Assembly (NCBI RefSeq): GCF_008386315.1
Contig: NZ_CP043808.1
Coordinates: 2,356,001-2,420,000 of the forward strand
DNA length: 64,000 nucleotides
Reading direction: 5' to 3'
Source: Serinicoccus marinus DSM 15273
GTDB lineage: Bacteria; Actinomycetota; Actinomycetes; Actinomycetales; Dermatophilaceae
The notes below the pieces were generated by a model. The model was not told the origin of the DNA. It saw nothing but the letters and a program-made list of their open reading frames with translations, and ran no database searches. Positions 1-8,720 of the stretch are shown piece by piece. How positions within the stretch are numbered: position 1 is the stretch's first letter; each line of letters begins with the position of its first letter. The position numbers were made by a program, and so were the translations under genes.

Positions 1-164
1 TCGGAGCGGTCGTCCCCGGGGTCGAGGTCGAGGACGTCGCCACCGCGGGCAAGACCTTCCCGGGCTTCGACCGGGTCTGGTCGGAGGCGGTCGCCACCGG
101 TATACCGTCAGGGCCGCGGGCACCCGCGTCACCCGAGGACAGGGACGGCCGGGAGTCCCCGTGA
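1..164 (+). CDS. aroA: 3-phosphoshikimate 1-carboxyvinyltransferase, C-terminal end only
   Basis: Partial gene entering from the left edge and read from base 3 to a TGA at 162-164, about 53 residues. The segment GKTFPGFDRVW resembles the end of EPSP synthase, where a phosphate-binding loop is followed by the last helix. The enzyme joins phosphoenolpyruvate to shikimate 3-phosphate in aromatic amino acid synthesis. Placement directly before rsgA is common in actinobacteria and supports the call. Its stop overlaps the next start in a GTGA quartet, implying translational coupling. The catalytic part lies outside the window, so the assignment rests on the tail and the context. Confidence 0.75.
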   Translation, partial: GAVVPGVEVEDVATAGKTFPGFDRVWSEAVATGIPSGPRAPASPEDRDGRESP

Positions 165-1189
165 GCGGGCGCTACGACCACCTCGACGAGTCCTCCGTCC
201 GGGTGCGCCCCTCCCGCAAGGGGTCGCGCCCGCGGACCAAGGACCGCCCGGCCCACGAGGACGCCGTCGTGGGGGTCGTCACCACCGTCGACCGGGGGCG
301 CTACACCACCCGCGTCCAGGACCGCACCGTCGTCGCCATGCGCGCTCGCGAGCTCGGCCGCAGCCGCATCGTCGTCGGCGACCGGGTGGGCATGGTCGGG
401 GACACCACCGGCCGACCGGACACGCTGGCCCGGATCGTGCGGGTCGAGGACCGGCGCACCGTGCTCCGCCGGAGCGCGGACGACACGGACGCGGTGGAGC
501 GGGTCATCGTCGCCAACGCCGACCAGCTCGTCATCGTCACCGCCCTGGCCGATCCGGCGCCCCGCGAGCGCATGGTCGACCGCTGCCTGGTCGCGGCCTA
601 CGACGCCGGGCTCGAGCCGCTGCTGCTCCTCACCAAGGCCGACCTGGCGGACCCGGCCGACTTCCTGCGCCACTACACCGCGCTCGACGTGCCCTCGGTG
701 GTGACCGGCAGCTCCGGCACGGGCGAGGTTCGTGCCCTCGAGCCGGATGCCGTGGGCCGCGTCCGGTCACTCCTCCAGGACCGCACAAGCGTCCTCGTGG
801 GTCATTCGGGCGTGGGCAAGTCCACGCTCGTCAACGCGCTGGTGCCGGACGCCCTGCGCGCGACGGGCGAGGTCAACGCTGTCACCGGCCGCGGTCGGCA
901 TACCTCGACCTCGGCGATCGCCCTGGAGCTGCCGGGGGGCGGCTGGGTCGTGGACACCCCCGGGGTCCGGTCCTTCGGGCTGGGACACGTCGACCCGGGC
1001 ACCTTCGTCGAGCACTTCGACGACCTCGCCGGAGGGACCGCCGGGTGCCCGCGCGGGTGCAGCCACGACGAACCGGACTGCGCTCTCGACGCGTGGGTGG
1101 ACGAGGGCCACGCCGGCCCGGCGGGGGCCGCGCGCCTGGAGTCGCTGCGACGGCTGCTGCGCAGCCGCGGCGGCGATGAGCACGGCTGA
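161..1189 (+). CDS. rsgA: ribosome small subunit-dependent GTPase A
   Basis: A late 30S-assembly GTPase of 342 residues. It shows the circularly permuted order typical of RsgA/YjeQ: an OB-fold N-terminal half, then the G4 motif TKAD at about 158-161, followed by the G1 P-loop GHSGVGKST at about 214-222 and G3 DTPGVRSFG near 265. The C-terminal zinc knuckle is visible as GCPRGCSHDEPDCAL. It starts at GTG 161 overlapping the aroA stop, so it is probably translated in an aroA-rsgA-hisN unit. The basic first 30 residues are normal for actinobacterial members. Length and motifs are complete. Confidence 0.97.
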   Translation: MSGRYDHLDESSVRVRPSRKGSRPRTKDRPAHEDAVVGVVTTVDRGRYTTRVQDRTVVAMRARELGRSRIVVGDRVGMVGDTTGRPDTLARIVRVEDRRTVLRRSADDTDAVERVIVANADQLVIVTALADPAPRERMVDRCLVAAYDAGLEPLLLLTKADLADPADFLRHYTALDVPSVVTGSSGTGEVRALEPDAVGRVRSLLQDRTSVLVGHSGVGKSTLVNALVPDALRATGEVNAVTGRGRHTSTSAIALELPGGGWVVDTPGVRSFGLGHVDPGTFVEHFDDLAGGTAGCPRGCSHDEPDCALDAWVDEGHAGPAGAARLESLRRLLRSRGGDEHG

Positions 1190-1216
1190 GCGCTGACCAG
1201 CGGCTACGGTGAGCGG

Positions 1217-2041
1217 GTGCCTGGATACGACGACGACCTGAGACTCGCCCACGTCCTCGCCGACGCGGTGGAGCGCACCTCGCTCGACCTCTTCGGCTCG
1301 TGGGAGGACGAGGTCGAGGTCGGCCCGGACGGATCGCTGCGCACACCGGCCGCGGCTCGCCTGGAGGAGCTGCTGCGGCACCAGCTGCAGCGCACGCGGC
1401 CGCGGGACCGGGTGGAGGGCCGCATGCTCGAGGCGACCGGTCACGGTGCGCGACGTTGGGTGATCGACCCGATCGACGGCGCCGCCAACTACGTCCGGGG
1501 CGTGCCGGTGTGGGCCACGCTCATCAGCCTGGTGGTGGAGGACCAGCCGGTGCTCGGCCTGGTGGCCGCACCGATGCTCTCCCGACGGTGGTGGGCCGGC
1601 GTCGGGTCCGGCGCCTGGACCGGCCGCACGCTGGCGCGGGCCCGGCGCATCGCCGTCTCCGAAACCCGCGTGCTGGGTCACGCCTCGCTGTCCGCGGACG
1701 ACGTCGCGGGCTGGGTCCACGGGCCGCACGGACCTGGCTTCGCGGCCCTGACCGACCGGGTGTGGCGCACCCGCGCCTTCGGGGACTTCTGGAGCCACGC
1801 CCTGGTCGCCGAGGGCGCGGCGGACGTCGCGCTCGCGGCCTGGGCCGACCCGGTGCAGCTCGCGACGCTCGCCCCGCTGCTGCGCGAGGCCGGCGGGACG
1901 GTGACCGACCCGGAGGGCGCCCCCGCAGCCCTCCCGCTCGGGCCAGGCAGCACCGGTCACCCCGTCGTCGCCTCGAACGGGCACCTCCACGAGGAGGTCC
2001 TCACCACGCTGTCCGTCGGCGCAGAGCCGGTTCAGGGATGA
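1217..2041 (+). CDS. hisN: histidinol-phosphatase, inositol monophosphatase family
   Basis: 274 residues with the IMPase-fold metal motif WVIDPIDGAANYVRG at about 77-91. This is the DPIDG signature, with Ala-Ala replacing the usual Thr-x. The C-terminal ADPVQLATLAPLLREAGG matches the substrate/metal loop of the family. HisN removes phosphate from L-histidinol phosphate in histidine synthesis. The assignment to HisN over a general inositol phosphatase rests on the 'RGVPVWATLI' variant and on the aroA-rsgA-hisN order. The GTG start is supported by TACGGT at 1205-1210, which ends six bases upstream and implies a leaderless transcript. Its 3' end overlaps the convergent M16 gene by 10 bp. Confidence 0.88.
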   Translation: MPGYDDDLRLAHVLADAVERTSLDLFGSWEDEVEVGPDGSLRTPAAARLEELLRHQLQRTRPRDRVEGRMLEATGHGARRWVIDPIDGAANYVRGVPVWATLISLVVEDQPVLGLVAAPMLSRRWWAGVGSGAWTGRTLARARRIAVSETRVLGHASLSADDVAGWVHGPHGPGFAALTDRVWRTRAFGDFWSHALVAEGAADVALAAWADPVQLATLAPLLREAGGTVTDPEGAPAALPLGPGSTGHPVVASNGHLHEEVLTTLSVGAEPVQG

Positions 2042-3405
2042 GGGGGCGGGCCGCCGGCCACCTGGACGTCGGCGAGCCCTGAGCGGGCGACGCCCTCGAG
2101 TGCGACCGGGTCACCCACCACGACGACGGTCCAGCCCGGGCCGGTGCGCACCGCGTCCCAGGCGCCCGCCGCCCGCTCGACGGTGAGCGCCGCGAGGTCG
2201 GTCATGGTCTGCGTCACGACAGCGGGCTCGAGGCCGTCGTGCAGCAACGAGACCAGCTCGTCGGCGACCGTGTCCGCGGTGAGGTAGCGGGAGGGCGCGG
2301 TCATCGCCAGGTAGTCGGCCGCCTCCCGCACCTCGCGCCCGGTCAGCTCGGCGCCCGGCACCGCCAGGATGCGCAGGGTCTCCTCCAGGGCCGGCAGCGT
2401 GGCATCGGCTCGCACCGACCCGCCCACCATGCACTGACCGCCCTGCCGACGGGGACGGAACCCCAGCCGCATGCCGTAGGTGTAGCCGCGCTCCTCCCGC
2501 AGCACCCGGTCCAGGCGGGCGTGCGGTGCCCCGCCGAAGAGCATCCCGAGGGCCTGGTAGGTGCCCCAGCCGTGCTCCGTGCGACGGTCCGGCCCGGGGC
2601 GGCCGAGCATCAGCTCGGTCTGCGCCGCGCCGGGGCGGGGCACCAGCACCAGCCGCTCGGCGTCCGGGGCGCGACGTGACGCCCCGCCGACGGCGGCCGG
2701 CACGGCGGTGCTGCGCCAGGAGCCGAAGGTGCTCGAGAGCAGGCCGGCGGCGTCCGGGACGTCCGACAGGTCCCCGGCCAGCACGAGGGTGCCTCCCACC
2801 GGGGACAGACCCGCGTGGCGGTCTGCGAGCACGTCCGACGTCAGGGTGCCGACGGTGCTCGCCGAGCCACCCAGCGGCAGGTGCGCCCGGCCCTGAGGGT
2901 CGAAGTAGGCCGTGCGGAACTCGTGGCCGGCGCACCCGGTGGGGTCCGCCAGCTCGTGGGCGAGGTCGGTGAGTCGGTGCCGGACCAGTCGGGACACCTC
3001 GGGAGCGGGGAAGGTCGGCTCGGTCAGGCACTCCAGCAGCAGCTCGACCGCGGCGGGCAGGTGCCGGGCCGTGACCTCCAGCCCCAGGTGCACGCCCTGC
3101 TCCCCCGCGCCCGCTCCCAGGGCGATGCCGTGCCGCTCGGCGACCTCCGCGAGCTCGGTGGCGCTGTGCGTGGTCGTCCCCTCGTCCAGGCAGCGCGCCA
3201 TGAGCAGCGTCGAGCCCTCGGTGCCCGGCGTCTCGTCGGCGACCGGGGCCGGCAGGGCGAGCCGCAGCGAGAGGACGTGCTGGCCGGGGAGGTCGACCAG
3301 CAGGATCCGCAGCCCGTTCGGGGCCACGGTGCTCTCCGCCTCGGGGAAGGCCCACGGGCGAGGTGGTCCCACCGGCGGACGTCGCCGGACGCGCGCGACC
3401 GTCAT
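2032..3405 (-). CDS. M16 family peptidase-like subunit lacking the zinc motif
   Basis: 457 residues from ATG 3405. The fold is that of M16 (pitrilysin/processing peptidase) proteins: NGLRILLVDLPGQHVLSLRLAL at the N-terminus and the R/Y pair region EERGYTYGM near 300. Where the active partner has HxxEH, this protein reads LLMARCLDEG, so the inverted zinc motif is absent and it cannot be catalytic by that mechanism. It overlaps the active M16 gene upstream in an ATGA quartet (3402-3405), so the two are co-translated. They probably form an alpha/beta heterodimer like mitochondrial processing peptidase. A longer upstream reading frame reaching 4230 is antisense noise inside the partner gene. Confidence 0.9.
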   Translation of the reverse strand: MTVARVRRRPPVGPPRPWAFPEAESTVAPNGLRILLVDLPGQHVLSLRLALPAPVADETPGTEGSTLLMARCLDEGTTTHSATELAEVAERHGIALGAGAGEQGVHLGLEVTARHLPAAVELLLECLTEPTFPAPEVSRLVRHRLTDLAHELADPTGCAGHEFRTAYFDPQGRAHLPLGGSASTVGTLTSDVLADRHAGLSPVGGTLVLAGDLSDVPDAAGLLSSTFGSWRSTAVPAAVGGASRRAPDAERLVLVPRPGAAQTELMLGRPGPDRRTEHGWGTYQALGMLFGGAPHARLDRVLREERGYTYGMRLGFRPRRQGGQCMVGGSVRADATLPALEETLRILAVPGAELTGREVREAADYLAMTAPSRYLTADTVADELVSLLHDGLEPAVVTQTMTDLAALTVERAAGAWDAVRTGPGWTVVVVGDPVALEGVARSGLADVQVAGGPPPHP

Positions 3406-4679
3406 ACCTCGGGCTCCCACCGGTAGACCAGGGTCGCGAGGGCCGACGGGACGAGATGGCGCGCGGCCGCGTCGCGGATCTCGTCGGCCCCGACCGCCAG
3501 GACCTCGTCCAGATGACGGGTGACCTGGGCCGGGTCCGCGAAGAGCAGGGTGGCACGGCTGAGCAGGTCGGCGCGTTCGTCGTAGCCCGCGAGAGCCTCT
3601 GACCAGGACCGCTCGCTGTCCGCCCGCGACGCCTCCAGCTCCACCGGCCGAGGCCCGTCCGCGGCGAACTCCTCGAGGATCTGTGCGATCTCCTGCTCGA
3701 CCTCGCGGGGATCCGTCCCCTCCGTCACGTCGGCGACGATCAGACCGACCGACGTGCCGTCGCGCAGGCCGAGCACGGACGCCGAGGCACCGCTGGCGCT
3801 CTCCGCGCCGCGCAGCAGCCGCTCGTGCACCAGCGAGATGCCGAGCGAGGCGATCGCGTCCAGCGCGAGCGCGCACGGGAGGAAGCCCGGGTCGGTCGCA
3901 GCGGGCAGTCGGGCGGCGATGTAGAGGCGCTCGGACGGTGCCTGCGGGTCGGTCACGACGCGGCGCACCGGCTGCTCCAGCGGGGGCAGCGCCGCGGTGG
4001 GCGCAGGACGGGGCGTCGTGCCGTCGGTCAGGTGGCCGAAGTAGCGCTCGACGAGCTCGAAGCCCTCCTCCGGCCCGATATCGCCGACCAGGGTGAGGAC
4101 GCTGGTCCGCGGCCCGTAGTGCGAGCGGTAGAAGTCGTGGGCGTCCTGCAGGGTCGCGGCGGCGAGGTCGTCCATCGACCCGATCGTGGGATGGGCGTAG
4201 GGGTGGTCCGGCGGGAACAGCATGTCGCACAGGGCGGCCAGGGCGGTGCCGTAGGGCACGGTGTCATAGCGCTGACGCTTCTCCTCCACGACCACGTCCC
4301 GCTGGTTGTCGAGGTTCTCCTGGGTCAGCGCCGGCAGGAGGTGACCGTGCCGGTCCGCCTCGAGCCAGAGGGCCAGCTCCAGGCAGGAGCTCGGGACGGA
4401 CTGCACGTAGGCGGTCCGGTCGAAGTTCGTGGAGGCGTTGGCCCGGCCGCCGTGCGCCATGAGCGTGGCCATGTGCTCCCCCTCGGCCACGAGCTCGCTC
4501 CCCTGGAACATCAGGTGCTCGAAGAGGTGCGCCAGGCCGGTGCGGCCCGGCTCCTCGTGCCGTGAGCCCACGTCGACCCACAGGCTCATGCTCACGCTCG
4601 GCACGGCGTGGTCCTCGCTCACGACGACCTGCAGACCATTGGGCAGGGTCCGGTGGGCCACGGGAAGGTCGAGGGGCAT
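3402..4679 (-). CDS. M16 family zinc peptidase, catalytic subunit
   Basis: 425 residues. The inverted zinc motif HLFEH occupies residues 51-55 (His51, Glu54, His55), and the distal metal-ligand region DVVVEEKRQRYD lies about 75 residues later, as in insulinase-type peptidases. Family members degrade peptides or process proteins in the cytoplasm; the substrate here is unknown. No signal peptide is visible. TAGGGT at 4689-4694, nine bases before the ATG, is a possible leaderless promoter, and no Shine-Dalgarno sequence is evident. It is first in a two-gene operon with the inactive homologue, overlapping it by 4 bp. A strong hairpin at 4729-4760 separates it from the tRNA transcribed toward it. 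Confidence 0.93.
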   Translation of the reverse strand: MPLDLPVAHRTLPNGLQVVVSEDHAVPSVSMSLWVDVGSRHEEPGRTGLAHLFEHLMFQGSELVAEGEHMATLMAHGGRANASTNFDRTAYVQSVPSSCLELALWLEADRHGHLLPALTQENLDNQRDVVVEEKRQRYDTVPYGTALAALCDMLFPPDHPYAHPTIGSMDDLAAATLQDAHDFYRSHYGPRTSVLTLVGDIGPEEGFELVERYFGHLTDGTTPRPAPTAALPPLEQPVRRVVTDPQAPSERLYIAARLPAATDPGFLPCALALDAIASLGISLVHERLLRGAESASGASASVLGLRDGTSVGLIVADVTEGTDPREVEQEIAQILEEFAADGPRPVELEASRADSERSWSEALAGYDERADLLSRATLLFADPAQVTRHLDEVLAVGADEIRDAAARHLVPSALATLVYRWEPEV

Positions 4680-4728
4680 AGGAGCGACACCCTATGCGGT
4701 CGGGCACGGAGGGTCGGGGCCGACACGA

Positions 4729-4760
4729 CGAAGGCCCGGACCGAGTGGTCCGGGCCTTCG
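4729..4760 (-). terminator. rho-independent-like terminator after tRNA-fMet
   Basis: A perfect 14-bp inverted repeat with a 4-base loop (GAGT, 4743-4746): arms CGAAGGCCCGGACC and GGTCCGGGCCTTCG. It lies about 20 bases beyond the 3' end of the minus-strand tRNA and before the M16 operon on the same strand. There is no clear T-run after the stem, which is usual in high-G+C actinobacteria. The structure is symmetrical and could act in both directions. Confidence 0.85.
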
Positions 4761-4780
4761 TGCGCGTCCGACGCGATGCG

Positions 4781-4854
4781 TAGCGGGGGCAGGATTTGAA
4801 CCTGCGACCTCCGGGTTATGAGCCCGGCGAGCTACCGAACTGCTCCACCCCGCG
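4781..4854 (-). tRNA. initiator tRNA-fMet (CAT)
   Basis: A 74-nt cloverleaf on the minus strand. The anticodon loop reads CTCATAA with anticodon CAT. Three consecutive G:C pairs flank it in the anticodon stem (GGG/CCC), and the first acceptor pair is the C:T mismatch expected of a bacterial initiator. The T arm GGTTCAAATCC is canonical. The sequence ends at discriminator A and the 3' CCA is not encoded. This closely matches actinobacterial fMet tRNAs. Confidence 0.97.
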
Positions 4855-4868
4855 TCGTGGTGAGCACT

Positions 4869-4897
4869 ACTTTACGTGATGGTGAAGTGCACACCAA
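4869..4897 (-). promoter_or_regulatory. sigma-A type promoter for tRNA-fMet
   Basis: On the minus strand the -35 hexamer TTGGTG (4892-4897) and the -10 hexamer TAAAGT (4869-4874) are separated by exactly 17 bases, and the -10 ends 14 bases before the mature tRNA 5' end. The promoter sits in the 55-bp gap between the UPF0182 stop codon and the tRNA. Confidence 0.75.
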
Positions 4898-4909
4898 ATC
4901 CGTGACAGG

Positions 4910-7900
4910 TCAGGGCTCCTCGGTCTGGGTGGCGGCGTCCTCGTCACCACCGTCGACGCTGACCGACCCACCGGCGGGGTCGGCCTCGACGGCCCGGTCG
5001 ATCGCCTCGCGCAACCGCTCCTGGGCCTGGCCGTAGGCCTCCCAGTCGCTCTCGGCGAGAGCGGCCTGACCGTCCTCGTAGGCCGACTCGATGTCGGCGA
5101 GCGCCTGGGCCAGGGCGTCCTGGTCGACCTCGCCCGAGCCCTGCCCGGAGCCGTCGTCCTCGCCGCCGGAGCCCTCGCCCGATCCTTCCTCGCCCGACCC
5201 GTCCTCGGTCGGTCCCGAGTCGTCGGCGTCGCCGGCGGTCGCTCCGGAGTCCCCGCCGAAGAGCTCGTCCAGGGCGCCGTCGAGGGTGTCCGACCAGGCG
5301 AGGTCGTTGCCGAAGGCCACCACGACGATGCGCTGCAGCGGGTAGGCGTTGTTGCCCTGCGCCTGCACGTAGACCGGCTCGACGTAGAGCAGACCACCGC
5401 CCACCGGCAGCGTGAGCAGGTTGCCCAGCCGCACCGTCGAGTCGCTGCTGCGGTTGAGGTTGAGGAACTGGGACAGCGTCTGGCTGAAGGCGTCGGAGTT
5501 GGCGTCCGAGGAGTTGATGTCGTTCTGGAACTGCCCCGGTCCGCGGACGGTGGTGTCACGGGGCAGGACCAGCATGCGCATCTGCCCGTAGCCCTCGCGC
5601 CGCTCCCCCGCCGTCGCCCCGGCGTCGGCGTCCACGGCCAGATAACCGGTGAGGTTCTGGCGCTGGTTGCCGCGCGGGATGTAGGTCGTCGTCAGGCTGA
5701 AGGTCGGCTCCTCCTGCCCGGGCATCGCCACCGACAGGTAGTGCGGCGGGATGTCCGGCGGGCTCTCGCCGCCCACGCTCGGGTCCTCGGAGACCGCCCA
5801 GAAGTCCTGCCCGGTGAAGAAGGACCCGGCGTCCTGGACGTGGTAGCGCGAGAGGATCTCGCGCTGCACCTTGAACATGTCCTCGGGGTAGCGCAGGTGG
5901 TCCATGAGCTGTCCGTCGATCTCGGACAGCGGCTGGACGGTGTTGTCGAAGGCGGCGGACCAGGCCTGGAGCAGCGGGTCCTCCTCGTCCCAGGCATACA
6001 GCTCGATCGAGCCGTCGTAGGCGTCGACGGTCGCCTTGACCGAGTTGCGGATGTAGTTGACCTCGCCACCGCCGATGGAGGTGACGTTGCTCGCCCCGCT
6101 CTGCAGCGAGTCGAGGGTGACCTCGCCCAGCTCCTCCATCTGGCTGTAGGGGTAGCGGTCGCTCACGGTGTAACCGTCGACGATCCACTTCACCCGACCG
6201 TCGACCACGGCCGGGTAGGGGTTGCCGTCGAGCCGCAGCCATGGGGCGACCCGCTCGACCCGGTCCCGGGGCTCGCGGACCTCCAGCATCCGGGACTCGG
6301 AGTTGACCGAGTCCGAGAGCATGATCTCGACCTGGCGGTACTTCACCGCGTAGGCCGCCCGACGCAGCACGTTGCCGATGGCGACGCCCCCGTCACCGTC
6401 GTAGGTGTTGCGGACCTCACCGGTGTCCTGGCCGCTGGCCGGGTAGTCGAGCTCCCGCGGAGCCTGGTCCTCGGGCGCCCCCACGATGGAGTACTCCGGG
6501 GAGGACTCGCCGAAGTAGATCCGCGGCTCGTAGTCCCCGAGCCCGCCCACCGGCGGGATGTTGCGCTCGTAGAAGATCGGCTCGCCCTCCGGCGAGCGCC
6601 GGTTGCCGTAGCCGGCGACGACGCCGAAGCCGTGGGTGTAGACCGTGTGGTCGTTGACCCAGTTGCGCTGGCCCTCGGAGATGCCCTCGAGGTTGAGCTC
6701 GCGCACGGCGATGACCGTGTCGACGGTCTCGCCGTCCACCTCGTAGCTGTCGACGTCGAGCGCCTCGGGGAACTGGTAGTAGTTGCGGACGCCCTGGAGC
6801 TGCCGGAAGGTCGGGGACACCACCGACGGGTCGACGATGCGGATCCCGGGGATCGTGTCGGCGTCGCTGCGCAGCTGCCCGGACTCGGCCTCGGTCTCGG
6901 CGTCGTAGTCGATCATCTCCGCGTCGTCCAGGTCGTAGGCGGTGAGCGTGGAGTCGATCGCCCGCTGGATGTAGGGGGCCTCCAGCTGCGCCTCCGAGGG
7001 CCGTACCCGGAACTGCTGGACCAGCGAGGGGTAGGCGCCGCCCAGGACCAGGGCCACGACGAGCAGCCCCACCAGGCTGATGATCGGCAGCCGCCACGAC
7101 CGGCTCCAGATCGTGGCGATGAAGAAGGCCGCGCACAGCAGCGCCGCCACCGCGAGGATGCTGCGCGTGGGCAGCAGCGCGTTGACGTCGGTGTACGTCA
7201 TACCAGTGATGCGTTCGTGCTGCGTCATCGACAGCGTGTAGCGCTCGACCCAGTAGCCGGCGGCCCGGACGACGAGCAGGAGACCCAGCAGGACCGCGAG
7301 GTGGATGCGGGCGGCCGTGGTCGTGCGCTGCCCCCGGGACCCGGTCTGCAGCTGGATGCCGCCGTAGATGTAGTGGGTCAGCAGGGCCCCGATGAGACTG
7401 AGGCCCAGCACCAGGGTCCCGAAGGAGATGAGCATCTGCCAGAACGGCAGGCTGAAGACGAAGAAGCCCACGTCCATGTTGTGATGCGGGTCGACCTCGC
7501 CGAAGGGTCGACGGTTCAGGAAGAGCAGGACCGTCTGCCACTGCGCGGCCGCCGCGGTCCCGGCGAAGAGCCCGAGCACCACGGGCCCGGCGATGAAGAC
7601 CAGCCGGCGGATCGGGTCGAGCGCGCTGCGGTAACGGTCCAGCGCCGCCTGCTCCGGCGTGGAGGGTGCGTAGATCGGCCGGTGCCGCCAGGCAAGCCAC
7701 AGGCCGGACCAGACGACAGCGGTCGTCAGGGCCGCGGCGAGCACGAACAACCCGACCTGGGTGAGCAGGCGGGTCACCAGGACACCGCGGAACCCGACCG
7801 ACTCGTACCAGAGGAACTGCGTCCACAGCGTGGCGCCCCATCCCGCGAGCGCCAGCAGGGCCACGACGATGAGGACGGTCGGCAGCAGTCGGCCGCGGGG

Positions 7901-8101
7901 CAGCCGACCCCCGGGACCCCCACGCTGCGGGCGCGGACGCGGCCCCTGTCCGCCACCCCCGCCGGAACCACCGGACCCTCCGGCGCCTCCGGCGGTGCCA
8001 CCGGCACCACCCGCGGGCGTGGGGCCCGTACCGGCTGCGGAGGACCCGCTCCCCTGGGTCTCGTCCGGCTCCGGGCCCTGCTCTGGCTCGCGCTCACTCA
8101 C
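4910..8101 (-). CDS. UPF0182 family large membrane protein
   Basis: 1063 residues. The order is: a Gly/Pro/Ser-rich cytoplasmic N-terminus (about 1-55), roughly seven hydrophobic segments between residues 57 and 360, a large exported domain (about 370-960), and an acidic Ser/Gly/Glu-rich tail. This matches the UPF0182 (DUF1653-like COG1615) proteins found across actinobacteria; the biochemical function is unknown. I read PFGEVDPHHNMDVGFFVFSL as the typical early loop. The GTG start at 8101 is supported by TAGGCT (8108-8113) six bases upstream. It is divergent from the PPA1309 gene. The same gene next to YlbL occurs in mycobacteria (Rv3193c-Rv3194c by memory). Confidence 0.93.
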   Translation of the reverse strand: MSEREPEQGPEPDETQGSGSSAAGTGPTPAGGAGGTAGGAGGSGGSGGGGGQGPRPRPQRGGPGGRLPRGRLLPTVLIVVALLALAGWGATLWTQFLWYESVGFRGVLVTRLLTQVGLFVLAAALTTAVVWSGLWLAWRHRPIYAPSTPEQAALDRYRSALDPIRRLVFIAGPVVLGLFAGTAAAAQWQTVLLFLNRRPFGEVDPHHNMDVGFFVFSLPFWQMLISFGTLVLGLSLIGALLTHYIYGGIQLQTGSRGQRTTTAARIHLAVLLGLLLVVRAAGYWVERYTLSMTQHERITGMTYTDVNALLPTRSILAVAALLCAAFFIATIWSRSWRLPIISLVGLLVVALVLGGAYPSLVQQFRVRPSEAQLEAPYIQRAIDSTLTAYDLDDAEMIDYDAETEAESGQLRSDADTIPGIRIVDPSVVSPTFRQLQGVRNYYQFPEALDVDSYEVDGETVDTVIAVRELNLEGISEGQRNWVNDHTVYTHGFGVVAGYGNRRSPEGEPIFYERNIPPVGGLGDYEPRIYFGESSPEYSIVGAPEDQAPRELDYPASGQDTGEVRNTYDGDGGVAIGNVLRRAAYAVKYRQVEIMLSDSVNSESRMLEVREPRDRVERVAPWLRLDGNPYPAVVDGRVKWIVDGYTVSDRYPYSQMEELGEVTLDSLQSGASNVTSIGGGEVNYIRNSVKATVDAYDGSIELYAWDEEDPLLQAWSAAFDNTVQPLSEIDGQLMDHLRYPEDMFKVQREILSRYHVQDAGSFFTGQDFWAVSEDPSVGGESPPDIPPHYLSVAMPGQEEPTFSLTTTYIPRGNQRQNLTGYLAVDADAGATAGERREGYGQMRMLVLPRDTTVRGPGQFQNDINSSDANSDAFSQTLSQFLNLNRSSDSTVRLGNLLTLPVGGGLLYVEPVYVQAQGNNAYPLQRIVVVAFGNDLAWSDTLDGALDELFGGDSGATAGDADDSGPTEDGSGEEGSGEGSGGEDDGSGQGSGEVDQDALAQALADIESAYEDGQAALAESDWEAYGQAQERLREAIDRAVEADPAGGSVSVDGGDEDAATQTEEP

Positions 8102-8169
8102 CGGGCAAGCCTAACTGCCGTCCCTGAGGACCTGGCCCCGGTCCCCGGCCCGGATGCGACGATGGAGGC

Positions 8170-8720
8170 GTGCCGACCACCGAGACCTCCTCCCCCGACC
8201 AGGCCCACCCCGGTCCGCTGCTGCGTGCGGCCGTCGACGTCGAGAAGCACGTGGCGCAGGCCGGGTGGGACCAACCGCCCCGGCTCTTCGCCCTGGTGCG
8301 CACCAGCCTGCTCAGGGACCGCGAACCCGCCCTCGCCACCCAGCTGCGCACCCCGGACGACGAGGGCTACACCGCCGTCGAGCAGGAACGGCTCCCCCGA
8401 CGCCGGACCTGGAGTCGCTGCTCGGGCGGATGGCCTGGCCCCCCGACGTCGAGGGGGTCGCCCTCGCCATCGAGCGAATCGTGGTGCCGCCCGAGGCAGA
8501 ACGTGATCTGCCCGAGGACCGTCGGGAGGCGACCGACGCCCTGATGGCGCATCCCGCCCGCAAGGACGTCCGGTTGCTCGCCGCGTGCCTGCGGGACGGT
8601 GAGCGCACCTGCCTGCTGCGCCAGCGCGACTTCGACGAGGACGACGCGGTCGCGGTCGGCCAGGACCTCGCGCCCGGACTGACGCACGCCCTGGCCGCCA
8701 CCCTGGTCGAGGAGGACTAA
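8170..8720 (+). CDS. PPA1309 family protein, with a one-base frameshift
   Basis: A small actinobacterial protein of unknown function, about 183 residues once restored. The first part (MPTTETSS through YTAVEQERLP) runs from GTG 8170. The second part (PDLESLLGRMAWPPDVEG to the TAA) is in another frame. Adding one C to the run CCCCC at 8394-8398 joins them as LPPTPDLESLL, giving exactly 184 codons. This looks like a homopolymer error, not decay, because both halves keep family-like sequence. The gene ends with a 4-bp overlap into the convergent YlbL-type gene. Family assignment is from sequence resemblance and from its position beside UPF0182 and YlbL genes. Confidence 0.78.

Noticed and set aside
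3406..4230. Extension of the second M16 gene to 732 residues
   Set aside because: It would read an alternate frame of the catalytic M16 gene; the ATGA overlap at 3402-3405 gives the expected start.
5741..8506. A 921-codon plus-strand reading frame opposite the UPF0182 gene
   Set aside because: It is a G+C-driven antisense frame; its sequence is low-information (His/Val/Asp/Gly-rich) and the minus strand encodes a recognisable membrane protein with a promoter.
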